Shown: positions 16,586-25,866 of the stretch, piece after piece | Layout: each line of letters starts with the position of its first letter | How positions within the stretch are numbered: position 1 is the first letter of the stretch | NCBI GenBank assembly: GCA_002841455.1 | Contig: PGZT01000008.1 | Coordinates: forward strand, 1-33,165 | Origin: Firmicutes bacterium HGW-Firmicutes-21 | GTDB taxonomy: Bacteria; Bacillota; Clostridia; Oscillospirales; CAG-382 | Reading direction: 5' to 3' | DNA length: 33,165 bases | Program-made: the position numbers and the translations under genes | Notes under the pieces: generated by a model | What the model was told of the DNA's origin: nothing | Databases searched by the model: none | Seen by the model: only the letters and a program-made list of their open reading frames with translations

Positions 16586-17929
16586 ATGGTTAAGCTGAGG
16601 TACGCACATATAAAGAGCATTACAGAGGAGGACCTTGCGGCATTAAAGGCTCCGCTTGAGGCTGCCGACGGTAAAATAAGGAACAAAAACGGCGAGGGTG
16701 CAGAATATACCGGCTGGATTGACCTGCCGGTAAATTATGACCGTGACGAGTTCAACCGCATTAAGGCGGCGGCGGAGCTGATACGCTCAAACAGCGATGT
16801 TCTGCTTGTCGTCGGAATAGGCGGCAGTTATCTCGGAGCGAGAGCGGTAATAGAGTTCCTTTACTCCGCTTATTATAATCAAATAAAAAAGGATGCGCCC
16901 GAGATATATTTTATCGGCAACTCCTTTTCGGGGGATGAGCTTACACAGGTGCTCTCTCTCTGCGAGGGAAAACGCATCAGTGTAAATGTGGTGTCAAAGT
17001 CCGGAACAACAACTGAGAGTGCGGTAGCGTTCCGGCTTGTCAGGAGCTACCTCGAAAAGCGTTATACCGGGGAGGAATTAAAGCGACGGATATTTGCCAC
17101 AACCGATAAAAGGGCAGGCGCTCTAAAGGAGCTTGCCGATAAAGAGGGTTACGAGTGCTTTGTTATCCCCGACGACATAGGCGGCAGATTCTCTGTTTTA
17201 ACCGCAGTCGGTTTACTGCCTATCGCCGCAAGCGGTGCTGATATAGACGCACTTATGGCGGGCGCAGCCGCCTGCCGAGAGCATTTGTTTGCGGAAGGAC
17301 TCGGCAACGCCGCATATACATATGCGCTGCTGCGGAACGCCTTTCTTCAAAAGGGAAGAACAGTGGAGGTGCTTGCAAGCTATGAGCCGTCGTTCAGGTA
17401 TATGGGCGAATGGTTCAAGCAGTTGTTCGGAGAGAGTGAGGGGAAGGATAAAAAAGGTATCTTCCCTTCCTCGGTTATATTTTCATCCGATCTTCATTCT
17501 CTCGGACAGTTTATACAGGATGGCAATCCGATTTTGTTTGAGACCGTATGCAGGCAGGTATCTGCCTCGGAGGAGATTGCTGTGCCGTTTGACGAGCAGG
17601 ACACCGATAATCTGAACTATCTTGAGGGTGTATCCTTGAACGCTATAAACAACAAGGCGTTACTCGGCACGCTGCTCGCCCATGCGGACGGCGGAACCGA
17701 CAGTATTATTGTCGAATACGAGGGAAAAAACGAATTCTCGCTCGGCGAGCTTATATATTTTATGTTTATCTCCTGTGCCGCATCCGGCTATATTCTGGGT
17801 GTCAACCCCTTTGATCAGCCCGGTGTGGAGGCTTATAAAAAAAATATGTTTGCTTTACTCGGTAAACCGGGAAGTGAGAAAAAAAGAGCCGAGCTTGAAA
17901 ACAGGTTAAATTTACTAATGCTAAAATAA
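16586..17929 (+). CDS. pgi: Glucose-6-phosphate isomerase
   Basis: A 447-residue enzyme interconverting glucose-6-phosphate and fructose-6-phosphate in glycolysis. The sugar-phosphate-binding GIGGSYLGARAV and VVSKSGTTTES are seen, plus the PGI signature DIGGRFSVLTAVGLLPIA, and near the C terminus QPGVEAYKKNMF with the catalytic lysine. The length (about 450) is typical of Firmicute Pgi. ATG 16586 is preceded by AAGGAAG. A perfect consensus promoter precedes it and no clear terminator follows. Confidence 0.95.
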   Translation: MVKLRYAHIKSITEEDLAALKAPLEAADGKIRNKNGEGAEYTGWIDLPVNYDRDEFNRIKAAAELIRSNSDVLLVVGIGGSYLGARAVIEFLYSAYYNQIKKDAPEIYFIGNSFSGDELTQVLSLCEGKRISVNVVSKSGTTTESAVAFRLVRSYLEKRYTGEELKRRIFATTDKRAGALKELADKEGYECFVIPDDIGGRFSVLTAVGLLPIAASGADIDALMAGAAACREHLFAEGLGNAAYTYALLRNAFLQKGRTVEVLASYEPSFRYMGEWFKQLFGESEGKDKKGIFPSSVIFSSDLHSLGQFIQDGNPILFETVCRQVSASEEIAVPFDEQDTDNLNYLEGVSLNAINNKALLGTLLAHADGGTDSIIVEYEGKNEFSLGELIYFMFISCAASGYILGVNPFDQPGVEAYKKNMFALLGKPGSEKKRAELENRLNLLMLK

Positions 17930-17943
17930 ATACCTATTTGGGG

Positions 17944-17972
17944 TTGATTTTTTCGCAAATATAAAGTAAAAT
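17944..17972 (+). promoter_or_regulatory. Promoter for the P-loop/membrane protein pair
   Basis: TTGATT, 17-base spacer, TAAAAT, followed by a leader of nearly 90 bases before ATG 18068. Confidence 0.58.
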
Positions 17973-18067
17973 ATGATTAAGAAAGCGGTAAAAAATGTAT
18001 TATTTAGTCGTTATAATTATTTCTACGCCGCTTATACCGAAATATACTAAAAATGGAGGTTTTTATT

Positions 18068-18487
18068 ATGGTTCAGTTAATTGTAGGTCTTAAGGGAACG
18101 GGTAAAACCAAAGCGCTGATCAACGAGGTAAACAGAGCAGCTAAGGAATCACACGGTGCGGTTGTATGCGTGGAATACGGAAGGAAGCTCACCTATGACA
18201 TTAAATACCAGGCCCGTCTTGTCGATGCAAAGGATTATGAAGTAAACGATTCCTCCACGCTTTACGGTTTCATCTGCGGAATTCTTGCGGCTAACTATGA
18301 TGTTACCGAGTTATTTATCGACAGCGCACTTAAGATTTGTCAGGAGAATGTTGACGATTTTGAAGATTTTATTCTTAAAACCGACAGTATCACAAAGAAG
18401 AACAACATAAACTGTATTATAACCGCCTCTATTGAGCTTGAAAGGGTTCCTGCAACAATAACAAATCTGATAAGGGAAACGCATTGA
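18068..18487 (+). CDS. Small P-loop ATP-binding protein of unknown function
   Basis: A 139-residue protein with a clear Walker A motif GLKGTGKT at residues 7-14, then an alpha/beta fold with ELFIDSALKIC (possible Walker B-like strand) and CIITASIELE near the end. It consists of a single small NTPase domain, and no known enzyme is recognised; similar short P-loop proteins occur in Clostridia. The track start at 18053 is wrong: its ATGGAGG is the ribosome binding site, 8 bases before ATG 18068. It is followed by a membrane protein after 4 bases, so the two are probably co-translated. Confidence 0.78.
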   Translation: MVQLIVGLKGTGKTKALINEVNRAAKESHGAVVCVEYGRKLTYDIKYQARLVDAKDYEVNDSSTLYGFICGILAANYDVTELFIDSALKICQENVDDFEDFILKTDSITKKNNINCIITASIELERVPATITNLIRETH

Positions 18488-18491
18488 CACC

Positions 18492-18914
18492 ATGAACAAG
18501 GAAAAGGTTCAAAAATACAAGAGCTGCCTGTATAAATCACTGTTATTATACACAGTATTATCATACGGTTATTTAGCGGCGGTTGCTTCCTCTTCCGCAG
18601 ACAATACCAGTACGGCTATCTCCGTTTTTGCCAGGGAGCTGCTGTCCAACAATGCCGTATTGCTTTTATTCTCTCTGGTGTTCGGTTTTTCCTTCCTCAT
18701 ATTTACAATAAAAGGAATGCCGAATGCGGCGAAATGGACTATTCATATTGTGCTGTTGTATGCTTCAATGCTTCTGGCTTTTTTATCAATGGCAAGAGTC
18801 GGTGCCGATCCGAGGAGCAAGGTGTTGTTTATATTTATATCAACCCTGATATTTGCGGTTCTGTACAGTATATCGGCATTGATTGTGCATTTATATAAGA
18901 GAAAAAGGCGTTAA
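18492..18914 (+). CDS. Small four-helix membrane protein
   Basis: A 140-residue hydrophobic protein with four predicted membrane segments (about 14-31, 53-75, 80-101 and 109-135) and basic ends (MNKEKVQKYK..., YKRKRR). No family is recognised. It lies 4 bases after the P-loop gene, shares its promoter and ends at a terminator. A functional link with the P-loop protein is suggested by spacing only. Confidence 0.68.
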   Translation: MNKEKVQKYKSCLYKSLLLYTVLSYGYLAAVASSSADNTSTAISVFARELLSNNAVLLLFSLVFGFSFLIFTIKGMPNAAKWTIHIVLLYASMLLAFLSMARVGADPRSKVLFIFISTLIFAVLYSISALIVHLYKRKRR

Positions 18915-18927
18915 AATAAAGAAATTG

Positions 18928-18949
18928 GGGATGCTCATTCGAGCATCCC
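18928..18949. terminator. Terminator
   Basis: GGGATGCTC and GAGCATCCC form a 9-bp stem with loop ATTC, then GCTTTTTATTT. T-rich sequence on the other side lets it also serve the convergent glycosidase gene. Confidence 0.85.
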
Positions 18950-18968
18950 GCTTTTTATTTCTGTCTAT

Positions 18969-21950
18969 TTATTCATACAAGTTATAACTGCCCATGAAAT
19001 GCCGCTTAACCATCAGATAATCTATTGAAGTAATGTCGTCACCGCCCGCAACGCAGCCTGCCGCAAGGAAAGCACCCTCAAGGTTATAATTACCCATGAA
19101 TGCACGCTTAATGCGTAGATAATCAATGGCTGTAATTCTACCGTCTCCGCTGGTATCGCCTTTTATGACAATGGTATAGCTGTTCTGTCCGATTTGTATA
19201 ATACAACCCGTACCAACAAGGGCTGATCCCGCAAGTGTGGCACCGCTCGCATCCTTGACGGTTATAGTGCCGTCGAACATTGCGGTAACCTCCGTCACTG
19301 TCTGCAAGCTCCTGAGACCGTTTGCAAAATCATCCTCTAATCTCAGAGCGACTCCGGGCTTTAACGAAACATTCGTCTTAATGGATATATAACTGCCCGC
19401 AAGTGCCGTTCTGTTATTTATATTTATTCCGTGCAGCACAAGAACATCACCGACCTTGGCTGTGTTTGCATATGCTTTGTTTATGGCTCCATCGCCGCTG
19501 TCACCGTGAACACCTAATACAAAACCGTTTCCGGGAACTGTTTTAATCACATTGCTTCCGTTGCCGCTTGCGGTCTGGATAACAACATACGCTCCGATTT
19601 GCGGGTTCCACTGTGCCGCAATTGCCCTTGCCCAGTTTAGATTTGCATTATCCCCGTTAAGCTCCGGCGCATATCCGGGAGTGAATATAATACTATGGTT
19701 TGTAAGTATCTTGGAGTTGAAGCCCGTCAGGTATATTCCATCTGCAATCTGTACATCGCTCTTGTAAACCTCAAGCTCTGTGATGAACATAAACGGCTTT
19801 ATAGCACCACCCACCATATGAAACTTTACATATCTTCCGCTGACACCTTCCGCAAGAATCAGAGTATATTTTACATCGGTTCTTTGGATTTTTTCTGCGT
19901 TAGCTTCATCCGCTACGCTCCTGCACAGATTCGGCTGGTCTGCAACGGCTATACCCGCTTCGGTAAAGCTTACCCCGTCATCCGAAACAAGTATAACCAC
20001 CTTTGTGGGTGCTTCTATTCCCGCACCCCAATCGTGCTCCGAATAAGTAATGAATTCGGTTAGCTTGTTTTCTGTTTTATTTAAATCTATAATGACATCG
20101 TAATAGGGTTTGCCGTCCTCGGTTCCGGCCTTTAGAGAGCTGTGGAAGCCCACCCAAGCGGGTCCGTATGCGCCCGAAAGCAGCGAACCGATATTTCCGT
20201 CGGTTAATTCCTTATTGTCGGTATCCTCATAATTACCTGTCCATACTCCGCCTATTTTTGTATAGCTCTTTCCTTGAGCTATATTTATCAATGCGTCGCC
20301 GGTCATGTTCAACAACGCTCTGAGCTTCCTTGTCGCCTCTGCAATCTCCTCCGAGGTAGCGTCCGCATCGGCTCTTATGGCAGATGCTTCTTCGTATGTT
20401 TCCCAAATCATTTTAAGCACGGTATCGCTATAATCCTTGAAGTAAACTCCCGATGCCGCCGCAAGTGCGGCGTCCAGCTCCGCTTTACCGGAAATTGCTG
20501 ATTGAAGGAACATATATGCACGGGTGTAATCGCCCGGCATGCTGTTTGGGTTATCTAAAACCGCTTCGGCATTTGCAATCGCTTCTATGACCGCAGTTGT
20601 TGTGTTCTCTGCGTTATCCGCAATAAGCTGCTCGAGTGCGGTAACAATTTCTGTGTCCGGACTCTGTCTCTCGACTATATAGATACAGTTTGCGACATTC
20701 CGTCCATATGTACCCTCAGAGCTTTTAAGAGCGTATTCAAAATCACCGTTCGGTTTGGTAATCAGCATCTGTGTCGAGCCGCCTCCGTCGAGGTTATAGG
20801 CGGTTACACATCCCATCTGTACCATTATATCCGCAAGCTCATAAACCGTAAGTCCGGGTGCGCTGTCCGTAAGATTTCTGCCCGCTGTTGTTATCAGCAT
20901 TACCGAGCCGTCCGCTTTCAAGCCGATGGAGGACCTCTGCGCTCTTGCGCTCATAAAATCAGCGCCGAGCTGGCTAAGGGATTCCGCCGTATCCCTGACT
21001 CCGTTCTTTACGATGGGATACTGTGCGACAAGCGCTGCGTTTGCTCTCTCTGTGTACTGCTTGGATGCTTCTATTGTCTCACTGACTGCAATTTCAAAAA
21101 TGTCACCGACCGTAACAGAAGCCGCAACAGCCGCTTTAAGCGGCGAATCATTCTTGACATAGAGAACAAATTCATCCGCACCGACCGTGCTGTAATAGGA
21201 ATTTGTCCTTACCTCAAGCACCTGACCCTTAAGGTTTCCGCCTATTGTGAGCTGACCGTAGTCCAGCTTTTTACAGAGTATCTCAAGACCTGCGATAACG
21301 GAATCTGTTCTTGTTCCGCATTCGGTATCCCAATAATAAAATCTGTTGTCAACGGCGGTCGCCAATGATTTTTTATTTATATGAACAAGAGCGCTTGCAC
21401 CGCCTGAGGTTATCTCCGTTCCGTTGTGGTAAAGATTGAAATTAAGCTTTGATTGCACTATGTTCACTTGACCGTCCGAATCGAAGGTGATGATATCGTT
21501 CTGATACCCTAAGGTCGCTTGTGCAAGTCTGCCGTCATGCACCCAGTAGCCCGCATAGGTGCTTCCGGTATTCGTCGCATAAAATGTAGCGTTAATACCG
21601 CCGATTACATTTGCGCCGAACTGACTCTCCGCTTGCTGCGCCGATCTGTATATATCCGCTCCCGTGCCTGTCCACTTGCTGTATACATAAGGCATATAGT
21701 TGCTTGTGGTCGGATTAAACTCAAGCGCATATACCGCTTGCTGACGGCTTCCGCTGTCTGTAAACACCGCTTTTGAGTATGTAACGGCACCGTCCGTGGT
21801 TAGATTCCTGTTATCAACCGCTGTAATAATGCCCGTTCCAAGCGTTCCGCCAACGGAAAATGCAATTGCGGAAACCGACCCTGCCAACGACGACAATAAA
21901 ACCGTTACCGTCAGTAATAACGCAAGAATTTGCTTTTTTGTCCTTCTCAT
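18969..21950 (-). CDS. Secreted phosphodiester glycosidase (NAGPA)-discoidin-dockerin protein, paralogue A
   Basis: A 993-residue secreted protein. A signal peptide (1-28) leads to a NAGPA-type phosphodiester glycosidase domain (about 115-430) with GGINATFY, YAGYWVHDGR and NLDGGGSTQM. A helical FIVAR-like segment follows (about 435-550), then an F5/8-type discoidin-like domain (about 553-732, starting INIAQGKSY), two beta-rich regions (735-925) and a dockerin (about 930-991). The first dockerin repeat GDTSGDGRITAIDYLRIKR has the calcium ligands; the second (AGGDDITSIDYLMVKR) is degenerate. NAGPA domains cleave sugar-phosphate diesters such as GlcNAc-phospho-mannose. Secretion plus dockerin suggests attachment to a cohesin scaffold. 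Very similar to the next gene; substrate unknown. Confidence 0.85.
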   Translation of the reverse strand: MRRTKKQILALLLTVTVLLSSLAGSVSAIAFSVGGTLGTGIITAVDNRNLTTDGAVTYSKAVFTDSGSRQQAVYALEFNPTTSNYMPYVYSKWTGTGADIYRSAQQAESQFGANVIGGINATFYATNTGSTYAGYWVHDGRLAQATLGYQNDIITFDSDGQVNIVQSKLNFNLYHNGTEITSGGASALVHINKKSLATAVDNRFYYWDTECGTRTDSVIAGLEILCKKLDYGQLTIGGNLKGQVLEVRTNSYYSTVGADEFVLYVKNDSPLKAAVAASVTVGDIFEIAVSETIEASKQYTERANAALVAQYPIVKNGVRDTAESLSQLGADFMSARAQRSSIGLKADGSVMLITTAGRNLTDSAPGLTVYELADIMVQMGCVTAYNLDGGGSTQMLITKPNGDFEYALKSSEGTYGRNVANCIYIVERQSPDTEIVTALEQLIADNAENTTTAVIEAIANAEAVLDNPNSMPGDYTRAYMFLQSAISGKAELDAALAAASGVYFKDYSDTVLKMIWETYEEASAIRADADATSEEIAEATRKLRALLNMTGDALINIAQGKSYTKIGGVWTGNYEDTDNKELTDGNIGSLLSGAYGPAWVGFHSSLKAGTEDGKPYYDVIIDLNKTENKLTEFITYSEHDWGAGIEAPTKVVILVSDDGVSFTEAGIAVADQPNLCRSVADEANAEKIQRTDVKYTLILAEGVSGRYVKFHMVGGAIKPFMFITELEVYKSDVQIADGIYLTGFNSKILTNHSIIFTPGYAPELNGDNANLNWARAIAAQWNPQIGAYVVIQTASGNGSNVIKTVPGNGFVLGVHGDSGDGAINKAYANTAKVGDVLVLHGININNRTALAGSYISIKTNVSLKPGVALRLEDDFANGLRSLQTVTEVTAMFDGTITVKDASGATLAGSALVGTGCIIQIGQNSYTIVIKGDTSGDGRITAIDYLRIKRAFMGNYNLEGAFLAAGCVAGGDDITSIDYLMVKRHFMGSYNLYE

Positions 21951-22010
21951 CGCTTGATTTCTCCCCGTTAATTATTTTGTTTTTTTGTTTTGTATCAAAT
22001 AGTTCATTTT

Positions 22011-22039
22011 ATTATACAACTTTACCAAAAATAAGTCAA
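22011..22039 (-). promoter_or_regulatory. Promoter for paralogue A
   Basis: Minus strand TTGACT, 17-base spacer, TATAAT, about 60 bases before the ATG at 21950, which has a GGGGAG ribosome binding site. Confidence 0.82.
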
Positions 22040-22082
22040 TACAAACGATTATATTTTCTACATTTTTACGAAAAGCAGTAAA

Positions 22083-22110
22083 AAGCGGATGCAATGCTCT
22101 GCACCCGCTT
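22083..22110 (-). terminator. Terminator of paralogue B
   Basis: On the minus strand AAGCGGGTGCA pairs with TGCATCCGCTT (11 bp, one G-U) and is followed by TTTTACTG, just after the stop of paralogue B. Confidence 0.8.
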
Positions 22111-22133
22111 AAATATTGAGTTTTTACAAGCTG

Positions 22134-25130
22134 TTATTCCGCAAATATGTCGTAGGTGTTAAGAAAATGTCTTTTTATCCTTAGATAATCCTTGGAGGTC
22201 GGGACGGGAGTTCCCTCAAGAGCGCCTGCTCTCAGCTGTACTGCGTTAAGCGTATAAGAACCTATAAAAGCTCTCTTGGCAAACAGATAATCACTGGAAT
22301 TTATCCTTCCGTCGCCGTTAATATCGCCTTTAACAATAACGGTATAGCTGTTTGATCCGGCTTGAATGACGCAGCCCGTACCCACAAGAGCTGTTCCGGT
22401 GATGGTGGCTCCGCTCAAATCCTTTACAGTAACGCTGCCGTTGAACATCGCCGCAACCTCTGCCACCGTCTGCAGGTTCTTGAGACCGTTAGCAAACGCA
22501 CCCTCTAACTTTAAAGCTACTCCCGGTTTTAACGAGATAGCCTCCTCCGCTGTCTGAATGGTGATATAGCAACCCGCAAGCGCTGTTTTGCTGTTTATGT
22601 CGATTCCGTGCAGAACAAGTATGTCGCCGACTTTGGCGGTATTAGCATATGCCTTGTTTATAACTCCTTCGCCGTTGTCGCCGTGAACACCCAAGACAAA
22701 GCCGTTTTCGGGTACTGTTTTAATCACATTGCTACCGTTTCCGTGTGCGGTCTGAATAACTACATATGCCTGTTTTTCTTCATTCCACTGTGCAGCAATT
22801 GCTCTTGCCCAGTTTAGATTTGCGTTGTCTCCGGTAAGCTCCGCCGCATAATCGGGGGTGAAAATTATCGAGTGGTTCGTTAGGATTTTTGCGTTATAGC
22901 CTGTTAAAAACATTCCGCTTGTAATCGGCGAATCGCTCTTGTAAACCTCAAGCTCGGTAATAAACATAAACACCTTTGTAGCTCCGCCCACCATATGGAA
23001 CTTTACATATCTTCCGCTGACGCCTTCGGTAAGGTTAAGAGTATATTTTACATCTGTTCTTTGGATTTTTTCTGCGTTAGCTTCGTCCGCTACGCTCCTG
23101 CACAGATTTGATATGTCTGCAACGGCTATGCCTGCCTCGGTAAAGTTTACGCCGTTATCCGAAACAAGTATAACCACTTTAGTAGGTGCTTCGATTCCCG
23201 ATACCCAGTCATGTTCCGAATAAGTAACAAACTTAGACAGCTTGTTTTCTATTTTGCCAAGGTCAATTGTAACATCGTAAAAGGGTTTACCGTCCTCGGT
23301 TCCACCCTTGTACGAGGAATGGAAGCCCACCCAAGCGGGTCCGTATGCGCTGATAAGCAGCGAACCGATATTTCCGTCGGTCAACTCCTTGTCGTCGGTG
23401 TCAAGGTAATTATTATTTGCGGTCGGATGTGTACCGCCTAATTTGGTATAGCTCTTACCTTGGGACACATTTATCGACGCTGTACCCTTCATGTCCAACA
23501 GATTTCTGAGCTTCCTTGTCGCCTCTGTAATCTCTTCCGAGGTAGCGTTTGCATCGGCTCTTACGGCAGATGCCTCTTCATATGTTTCCCATATCATCCT
23601 AAGCACGGTGTCGCTGTAATCCTTAAAGAAAATACCCGATACCGCCGCAAGTGCGGCATCCAGCTCCGCTTTGCCCGATAGTGCCGATTGAAGGAACATA
23701 TATACACGGGTATAATCGCCCGGCATGCTTTTTGTGTTATTGATTACAGCCTCGGCGTTTGCAATCGCTTCCACAACCGCAGTCGCCGTGTTTTCTGCGT
23801 TATCCGCAATAAGCTGCTCGAGTGCGGTAACAACCTCTGTGTCCGGACTCTGTCTCTCGACTATATAAATACAGTTTGCGACATTCCGTCCGTTTGCACC
23901 CTCATTACTTATATGTACTTTTTCAAAGCTTCCGTTTTCCTTGATCACCATCTGTGTAGAGCCGCCGCCGTCGAGGTTATAGGCGGTTACACATCCCATT
24001 TGTACCATTATATCCGCAAGCTCATAAACCGTAAGTCCGGGTGAGGAATCGGTTATATTCCTGCCTGCCGAGGTTATAAGCACAACCGTTCCGTCCGCTT
24101 TTAAACCTATGGAGGACCTCTGTGCTCTTGCGCTCATAAAGTCGGCACCGAGCTGGCTGAGAGATTCCGCCGTATCCGCAACTCCGTTCTTTACGATGGG
24201 ATATTGTGCTACAATGGCGGCGTTTGCTCTCTCTGTATACTGCTTGGACGCCTCTATTGTCTCACTGACCGCAATTTCAAAAAAATCACCGACCTTAACA
24301 GAAGCCGCAACAGCCGCTTTTAGCGGTGAATCGTTCTTGACATAGAGCACAAACTCATCCGCACCGACCGCGCTGTTAAAAGAGTCCTCTCTTATTTGGA
24401 GAACCTCACCCCTCAGCGTACCGCCGATTGCAAGCTGACCGTAATCCAGCTTTTTACAGAGTATCTCAAGCCCTTCGATAACGGAATCTGTCTTTGTTCC
24501 GCATTCGGTGTCCCAATAATAAAACCTGTTATCAACGCCGGTTGCCAAAGATTTTTTGTTTATATGTACAAGACCGCTTCCGCCGCCTGAGGTAATCTCT
24601 CTGCCGTTATGAAAAAGGCTAAAATTAAGTCTTGAATTAACGATGTTAACCTGTCCGTCGGAGTCAAAGGTTATAATATCGTTCTGATACCCCAAGGTCG
24701 CCTGTGCAAGCCTTCCCTCATGTACCCAATAGCCCGCATAGGTGCTTCCGGTGTTCATCGCATAAAAGGTAGCGTTAATTCCGCCGATTACATTTGCGCC
24801 GAACTGGCTCTCCGCTTGCTGCGCCGTAGCCAATGCATTGCTTCCCGTGCCTGTATATTTACTGTATACATAAGGCATATAGTTGCTTGTGGTCGGATTA
24901 AACTCAAGCGCATATACCGCCTGCTGACGGCTTCCGCTGTCTGTAAATACGGCTTTTGAAAATGTAACCGCGCCGTCCGTGGTTAGATTCCTGTTATCTA
25001 CCGCTGTAATAATACCCGTTCCAAGCGTTCCGCCGACATTAAATGCGATTGCGGATACGGTAAGCGACATTCCGCCGACCGTAACAAGCAAAGCCAGCAA
25101 AGCCGCTAACAGCCTCGTTCTTTTATTCAT
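22134..25130 (-). CDS. Secreted phosphodiester glycosidase (NAGPA)-discoidin-dockerin protein, paralogue B
   Basis: A 998-residue paralogue of the downstream gene with the same domain order: signal peptide (about 1-27), NAGPA domain with GGINATFY and NLDGGGSTQM, helical segment, discoidin-like domain (INVSQGKSY), beta regions and dockerin. It differs by a few short insertions and a different signal peptide. The first dockerin repeat GDINGDGRINSSDYLFAKR is canonical; the second (LEGTPVPTSKDYLRIKR) lacks most calcium ligands. A perfect promoter precedes it and a terminator follows, so it is transcribed separately from A. Long near-identical nucleotide blocks show a tandem duplication. Confidence 0.85.
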   Translation of the reverse strand: MNKRTRLLAALLALLVTVGGMSLTVSAIAFNVGGTLGTGIITAVDNRNLTTDGAVTFSKAVFTDSGSRQQAVYALEFNPTTSNYMPYVYSKYTGTGSNALATAQQAESQFGANVIGGINATFYAMNTGSTYAGYWVHEGRLAQATLGYQNDIITFDSDGQVNIVNSRLNFSLFHNGREITSGGGSGLVHINKKSLATGVDNRFYYWDTECGTKTDSVIEGLEILCKKLDYGQLAIGGTLRGEVLQIREDSFNSAVGADEFVLYVKNDSPLKAAVAASVKVGDFFEIAVSETIEASKQYTERANAAIVAQYPIVKNGVADTAESLSQLGADFMSARAQRSSIGLKADGTVVLITSAGRNITDSSPGLTVYELADIMVQMGCVTAYNLDGGGSTQMVIKENGSFEKVHISNEGANGRNVANCIYIVERQSPDTEVVTALEQLIADNAENTATAVVEAIANAEAVINNTKSMPGDYTRVYMFLQSALSGKAELDAALAAVSGIFFKDYSDTVLRMIWETYEEASAVRADANATSEEITEATRKLRNLLDMKGTASINVSQGKSYTKLGGTHPTANNNYLDTDDKELTDGNIGSLLISAYGPAWVGFHSSYKGGTEDGKPFYDVTIDLGKIENKLSKFVTYSEHDWVSGIEAPTKVVILVSDNGVNFTEAGIAVADISNLCRSVADEANAEKIQRTDVKYTLNLTEGVSGRYVKFHMVGGATKVFMFITELEVYKSDSPITSGMFLTGYNAKILTNHSIIFTPDYAAELTGDNANLNWARAIAAQWNEEKQAYVVIQTAHGNGSNVIKTVPENGFVLGVHGDNGEGVINKAYANTAKVGDILVLHGIDINSKTALAGCYITIQTAEEAISLKPGVALKLEGAFANGLKNLQTVAEVAAMFNGSVTVKDLSGATITGTALVGTGCVIQAGSNSYTVIVKGDINGDGRINSSDYLFAKRAFIGSYTLNAVQLRAGALEGTPVPTSKDYLRIKRHFLNTYDIFAE

Positions 25131-25165
25131 CCTAATTCGCTCCTTTGTGTTTAGTTAATGTGTTT

Positions 25166-25194
25166 ATTATACAAATATTCGTAAACATTGTCAA
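25166..25194 (-). promoter_or_regulatory. Consensus sigma-A promoter for paralogue B
   Basis: Minus strand perfect TTGACA, 17-base spacer, perfect TATAAT. The -35 begins four bases after the maf stop, so no maf terminator fits and read-through is likely. Confidence 0.88.
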
Positions 25195-25198
25195 TAGA

Positions 25199-25774
25199 TT
25201 ATGTGTAACTTTCCGAATCAAGGATTTGGGATATCTTACATATCGGCAGCCCCATAACATTGAAAAAGTCACCCTTTATACACTCGACAAACGCAGACGC
25301 TCTGCCCTGAACACCGTAGGAGCCTGCTTTATCAAACGGCTCGCCGCTCTTTATATAGTCGATTATCTCCCGTTCGGAGAGGTTTCTGAATTTAACCTCG
25401 GTTACCTCATAACCGATATGCCGCCGCTCTCCGCAAAGTATCGCATAGCCTGTATATACCTCGTGCCAAGCACCCGACAGTTTTTTCAGCATAAGAAATG
25501 CGTCGGCGGTGTCCCTCGGTTTCCCAAGCAGAACTCCTCCCAAGTAAACCATGGTATCGGCGGCAAGGATAAGTGCGTCTGTAATTGCGATTTTTTGCTT
25601 TACATATAACGCTTTATCAAGCGCAATCCGCTTTACCGCCTCGGGAGGGGTTGCTCCCTCGGGAACCGTCTCGTCGGTAGCCGCCTCCTCAACCGTGAAA
25701 ATATACCCTGCGTTCCGTAGTATTTCCCGCCGACGGGGTGATTTTGATGCCAATATAATGCTTTTTTTATCCAT
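25199..25774 (-). CDS. maf: Maf-family nucleotide pyrophosphatase
   Basis: A 191-residue house-cleaning enzyme that hydrolyses non-canonical or excess nucleoside triphosphates (dTTP/UTP class) to monophosphates. LASKSPRRREIL (residues 8-19), AADTMV and DKAGSYGVQG are the family signatures; the last favours the YhdE-like dTTP/UTP group. ATG 25774 has AGGAG upstream. It is divergent from the proline genes. Motifs and length are complete. Confidence 0.92.
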   Translation of the reverse strand: MDKKSIILASKSPRRREILRNAGYIFTVEEAATDETVPEGATPPEAVKRIALDKALYVKQKIAITDALILAADTMVYLGGVLLGKPRDTADAFLMLKKLSGAWHEVYTGYAILCGERRHIGYEVTEVKFRNLSEREIIDYIKSGEPFDKAGSYGVQGRASAFVECIKGDFFNVMGLPICKISQILDSESYT

Positions 25775-25800
25775 TTACAATGCTCCTGTGTAAAAATGTC

Positions 25801-25829
25801 TTGCAAATATCGTGATATGTTATTATAAT
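25801..25829 (+). promoter_or_regulatory. Promoter for the proline operon
   Basis: TTGCAA, 17-base spacer, perfect TATAAT, 37 bases before ATG 25867. It also shows that the track start at 25828 lies within the -10 and cannot be translated from this transcript. Confidence 0.78.
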
Positions 25830-25866
25830 GTATATTATCTTATATGTAAACAGAGGGAATGAAGAA

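Larger units (their letters stand above)
18969..25130 (-). repeat. Tandem gene duplication (two ~3-kb copies)
   Basis: The two glycosidase-dockerin genes are collinear over their whole length, with long shared nucleotide stretches even in third codon positions. The dockerin ends and signal peptides are the most different parts. Promoters and intergenic regions are not alike in sequence beyond the sigma-A boxes. Confidence 0.8.

Noticed and set aside
20926-24345. Nearly identical ORFs 20926..21162 and 24109..24345 that seemed conserved
   Set aside because: They are antisense shadows at equivalent places in the two duplicated glycosidase genes; their likeness follows from the duplication.
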